This document shows, one piece after another, positions 61,999-64,000 of a stretch of 64,000 nt of DNA. Made by a program: the position numbers and the translations under genes. The stretch's first letter is position 1. Each line of letters opens with the position of its first letter. The stretch comes from Flavivirga rizhaonensis (GTDB lineage Bacteria > Bacteroidota > Bacteroidia > Flavobacteriales > Flavobacteriaceae), in assembly GCF_004791695.1 (NCBI RefSeq), contig NZ_SRSO01000001.1, positions 310,001 to 374,000 on the forward strand, in the 5' to 3' direction. Under the pieces are notes generated by a model that saw only the letters and a list, made by a program, of their open reading frames with translations, had not been told where the DNA came from and did no database searches.

Positions 61999-62025
61999 TG
62001 CGTCTCCGCGTCTTTGCGAGTATAT
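61999..62025. repeat. Short repeat CTTTGCGTCTCCGCGTCTTTGCGAG type
   Basis: A stretch reading GGCTTTGCGTCTCCGCGTCT followed by TTGCGAG. The same CTTTGCG motif occurs near 61445. This is a frequently seen intergenic repeat in flavobacteria (from memory). The 332-base gap 61887-62218 otherwise holds only the heptamer array and a promoter. Confidence 0.45.
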
Positions 62026-62185
62026 AATCATTATTTTCTTAAAGAAATAGAGGAGAAGGTCTTATAGCATAGCGTTCATTTTAATAAATACATTGCGTTA
62101 TAAAAAATCCACAATTCAAAATACACGTCATTTAATTAACATAATATTAGTGAATTCGTTGTGATGCATATTTAGTATAAATACG

Positions 62186-62193
62186 TAAATTTG
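62186..62193 (+). promoter_or_regulatory. -7 promoter element of the ccsBA-type gene
   Basis: TAAATTTG is an exact TAnnTTTG match 25 bases before the start codon. A TTG lies 24 bases further upstream, slightly longer than the usual 17-23 spacing. Confidence 0.65.
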
Positions 62194-62218
62194 CACAACC
62201 TTAAAAAGGGTTTCAATT

Positions 62219-64000
62219 ATGCAAAATAAGCTAACCAATATTCTCTTCTCAACACGTCTTACAGCTATTTTATTTATTGCCTTTGCAGCAGCTATGGCTA
62301 CAGGAACATTTTTAGATGCTGGTCAGGAGACATCGCCAACACCATACACCAGAAATTTAATTTATAATGCTTGGTGGTTTGAAGCCATTATGGTGTTTTT
62401 TCTCATAAATTTTACAGGTAATGTTTTTAGATTTCGATTGTATAAAAAAGAAAAGTGGGCGACTTTTATTTTGCATTTAGCCTTCATTTTTATATTGTTA
62501 GGAGCTTTCATTACAAGATATGCCAGTTTTGAAGGTATGATGGCTATTCGGGAAGGCGCTACAGAAAACACGTTCCTATCTAGTGATACTTATATAATTG
62601 GGCAAATTGTTGGTGATTATAAAATTAATGGGCAACTACAGCAACGCTATTTAGAAAGTAAGGTTGATTTTTCTGGTAGATTGGAAAACGAGTTTAAAAT
62701 TGAAACCGATTATAATAAACAACCCGTTGCTATTGAATTAGAAAAATTCATAGTTAGTGCCGAAGAAGATATTGTACCAGACGAGAATGGAGAGGAATAT
62801 TTAAAAATAGTTGAGGCAGGAGGAAACGGACCACATAACCACTTCTTAAAAACAGGACAAGTACAGAGTATTCATAATATTTTATTTGCATTAAATAAGC
62901 CTACAGACGGTGCTATAAATATTACTTACAATAACGATGAGCTTACCATCCAATCTCCTTTTGAAGGTGAATATATGACCATGGCTACTAGAGCACAAGG
63001 AAAATTAGTAAAAGATAGTTTACAGCCCTTAATATTGCGTTCACGTTACATTATTGGCAATATGCAGATGGTATTCCCTAAACCAGTTGTTAAAGGTGTT
63101 TTTGATGTCGTTCAAAAATCAAAACTTTTAAAGAATGATGCAGATGGAGCGGTATTTAAAGTGACTGCTAATGGCGAAACAAAACGTGTTGGATTAATAG
63201 GAGGTAAAGGTATTAATGGAAACTATAAACAAATTCAGGTAGGTGGTTTAGATTTTGCATTAAAATATGGCTCTAAAGTATTGGAATTACCATTCAATAT
63301 AAAACTAAATGATTTTGAGGCAGAACGTTACCCAGGAACAGAAAAAGGATATTCTGCATATTCTAGTCAAATAACGGTTTTAGATGAAAAGGAAGGCGAT
63401 TTCGATTATAAAATCTTTATGAATAATATCTTAGATCATCGTGGTTATCGTTTCTTTCAATCTGGGTTTGATCCAGATGAAAAAGGGACTATTTTATCTG
63501 TAAACCATGATTACTGGGGGACTTTACTTACTTACATAGGTTATTTCATGCTGTATTTTGGAATGATGGCTATTCTGTTTGTAAAAGGGTCTCGTTTTGG
63601 AGATTTAAAAAATCAATTAAATAAAGTAAAAGCAAAGAAGGCAAAATTACTTACCATATTGTTATTATGTTTTGGTTTGAATATGTTTTCTCAGGAACAT
63701 TCTGCAAACGATGGGCATAATCACTCAAAGCCAACTAAAGCACAAATCGATTCTATTTTAGCTGCAAATATAGTACCTAAAACACATGCCGATGAATTTG
63801 GCCATTTGGTAATTCAGGACCTTAGTGGGCGTATGATGCCATTAAATACTTATGCATCAGAAATGTTACGTAAGTTAAGTAAACATGATGCTTACGAAGA
63901 TTTTGAAGCTAATCAAGTGTTCCTATCTATACAAGAAAGTCCAATGCTTTGGTATAATGTGCCTATCATTTATTTGAAACCAAAGAAAGCGGATTCCATT
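62219..64000 (+). CDS. Cytochrome c biogenesis protein (CcsBA-type fusion), 3' end outside window
   Basis: The ATG at 62219 opens 594 codons still open at the window end. The N-terminal part is a ResB/Ccs1-like domain: a first helix (LTAILFIAFAAAMATGTFLD), paired helices (WWFEAIMVFFLINFTGNVFR, FILHLAFIFILLGAFITRYA), a large periplasmic region and a further helix (TLLTYIGYFMLYFGMMAILF). A His-rich linker (NDGHNHSKPTKAQ) leads on towards what should be the CcsA domain, not yet reached. It would deliver haem for cytochrome c assembly (System II). Flavobacteria usually have ResB and CcsA fused, as expected here from the unfinished length. Confidence 0.9.
   Translation, partial: MQNKLTNILFSTRLTAILFIAFAAAMATGTFLDAGQETSPTPYTRNLIYNAWWFEAIMVFFLINFTGNVFRFRLYKKEKWATFILHLAFIFILLGAFITRYASFEGMMAIREGATENTFLSSDTYIIGQIVGDYKINGQLQQRYLESKVDFSGRLENEFKIETDYNKQPVAIELEKFIVSAEEDIVPDENGEEYLKIVEAGGNGPHNHFLKTGQVQSIHNILFALNKPTDGAINITYNNDELTIQSPFEGEYMTMATRAQGKLVKDSLQPLILRSRYIIGNMQMVFPKPVVKGVFDVVQKSKLLKNDADGAVFKVTANGETKRVGLIGGKGINGNYKQIQVGGLDFALKYGSKVLELPFNIKLNDFEAERYPGTEKGYSAYSSQITVLDEKEGDFDYKIFMNNILDHRGYRFFQSGFDPDEKGTILSVNHDYWGTLLTYIGYFMLYFGMMAILFVKGSRFGDLKNQLNKVKAKKAKLLTILLLCFGLNMFSQEHSANDGHNHSKPTKAQIDSILAANIVPKTHADEFGHLVIQDLSGRMMPLNTYASEMLRKLSKHDAYEDFEANQVFLSIQESPMLWYNVPIIYLKPKKADSI

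Overview
The window is AT-rich DNA from a member of the Bacteroidota, most likely a marine or polysaccharide-degrading Flavobacteriaceae. The evidence is a SusC/SusD pair, a hybrid two-component regulator, C-terminal type IX secretion (T9SS) tails, flavobacterial -7 promoter boxes (TAnnTTTG), DUF4290/DUF493/DUF2911 genes, and a MurA with Asp in place of the fosfomycin-target Cys. No species can be named from the sequence alone.

Region 1 (1-24139) is a polysaccharide utilization locus (PUL) on the + strand. It contains the 3' part of a hybrid two-component sensor/AraC regulator, a surface lipoprotein, SusC, SusD, a GH88 unsaturated glucuronyl hydrolase, a beta-helix lipoprotein (possible lyase), a CBM96-like secreted protein, two S1 sulfatases, a GH43 enzyme with discoidin and Fn3-like modules, a T9SS-secreted PL8 chondroitin ABC-lyase-like enzyme, a T9SS-secreted protein of unknown function and a DctPQM TRAP transporter. 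The parts suggest a pathway for a sulfated, uronate-containing glycosaminoglycan of the chondroitin/dermatan type. PL8 would cut outside the cell, SusCD would import, sulfatases and GH88 would process unsaturated oligosaccharides, and the TRAP system may import a small acidic product. GH43, the CBM96-like protein and the TRAP system are additions to the usual chondroitin set and may point to a decorated marine chondroitin.

Region 2 (about 24140-28365) is a decayed mobile island: the catalytic half of a tyrosine integrase, an AlpA/excisionase-like gene, a helix-turn-helix gene broken by a one-base frameshift, a large exported protein that I do not recognise, and a tRNA-Met at the far edge.

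Region 3 (28498-48098) is mostly core chromosome: pabC-like, yqgE, HU, fmt, recQ, an NTPase, DUF493, DUF4290, murA, a methyltransferase, an esterase, two tandem small paralogues, an aquaporin, DUF2911, a Gfo/Idh oxidoreductase, and a three-gene operon of a PIG-L deacetylase, a 36-residue membrane peptide and a sodium/solute symporter.

Region 4 (48387-52636) is a scrapyard. An intact 920-residue outer-membrane protein sits between the two halves of a TlpA-like thioredoxin gene, next to an ECF sigma-factor pseudogene interrupted by a small repeat element, and a C-terminal scrap of the GTPase Der.

Region 5 (52752-64000) returns to core genes: corA, mscS-like, a lipoprotein, a beta-helix lipoprotein, maf, a UbiA prenyltransferase, kdsC, a DUF2520 protein, a truncated haemoglobin and the 5' part of a ccsBA-type cytochrome c biogenesis gene. 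Three different arrays of 7-bp tandem repeats and a 192-bp MITE-like element are packed between 59.6 and 62 kb.
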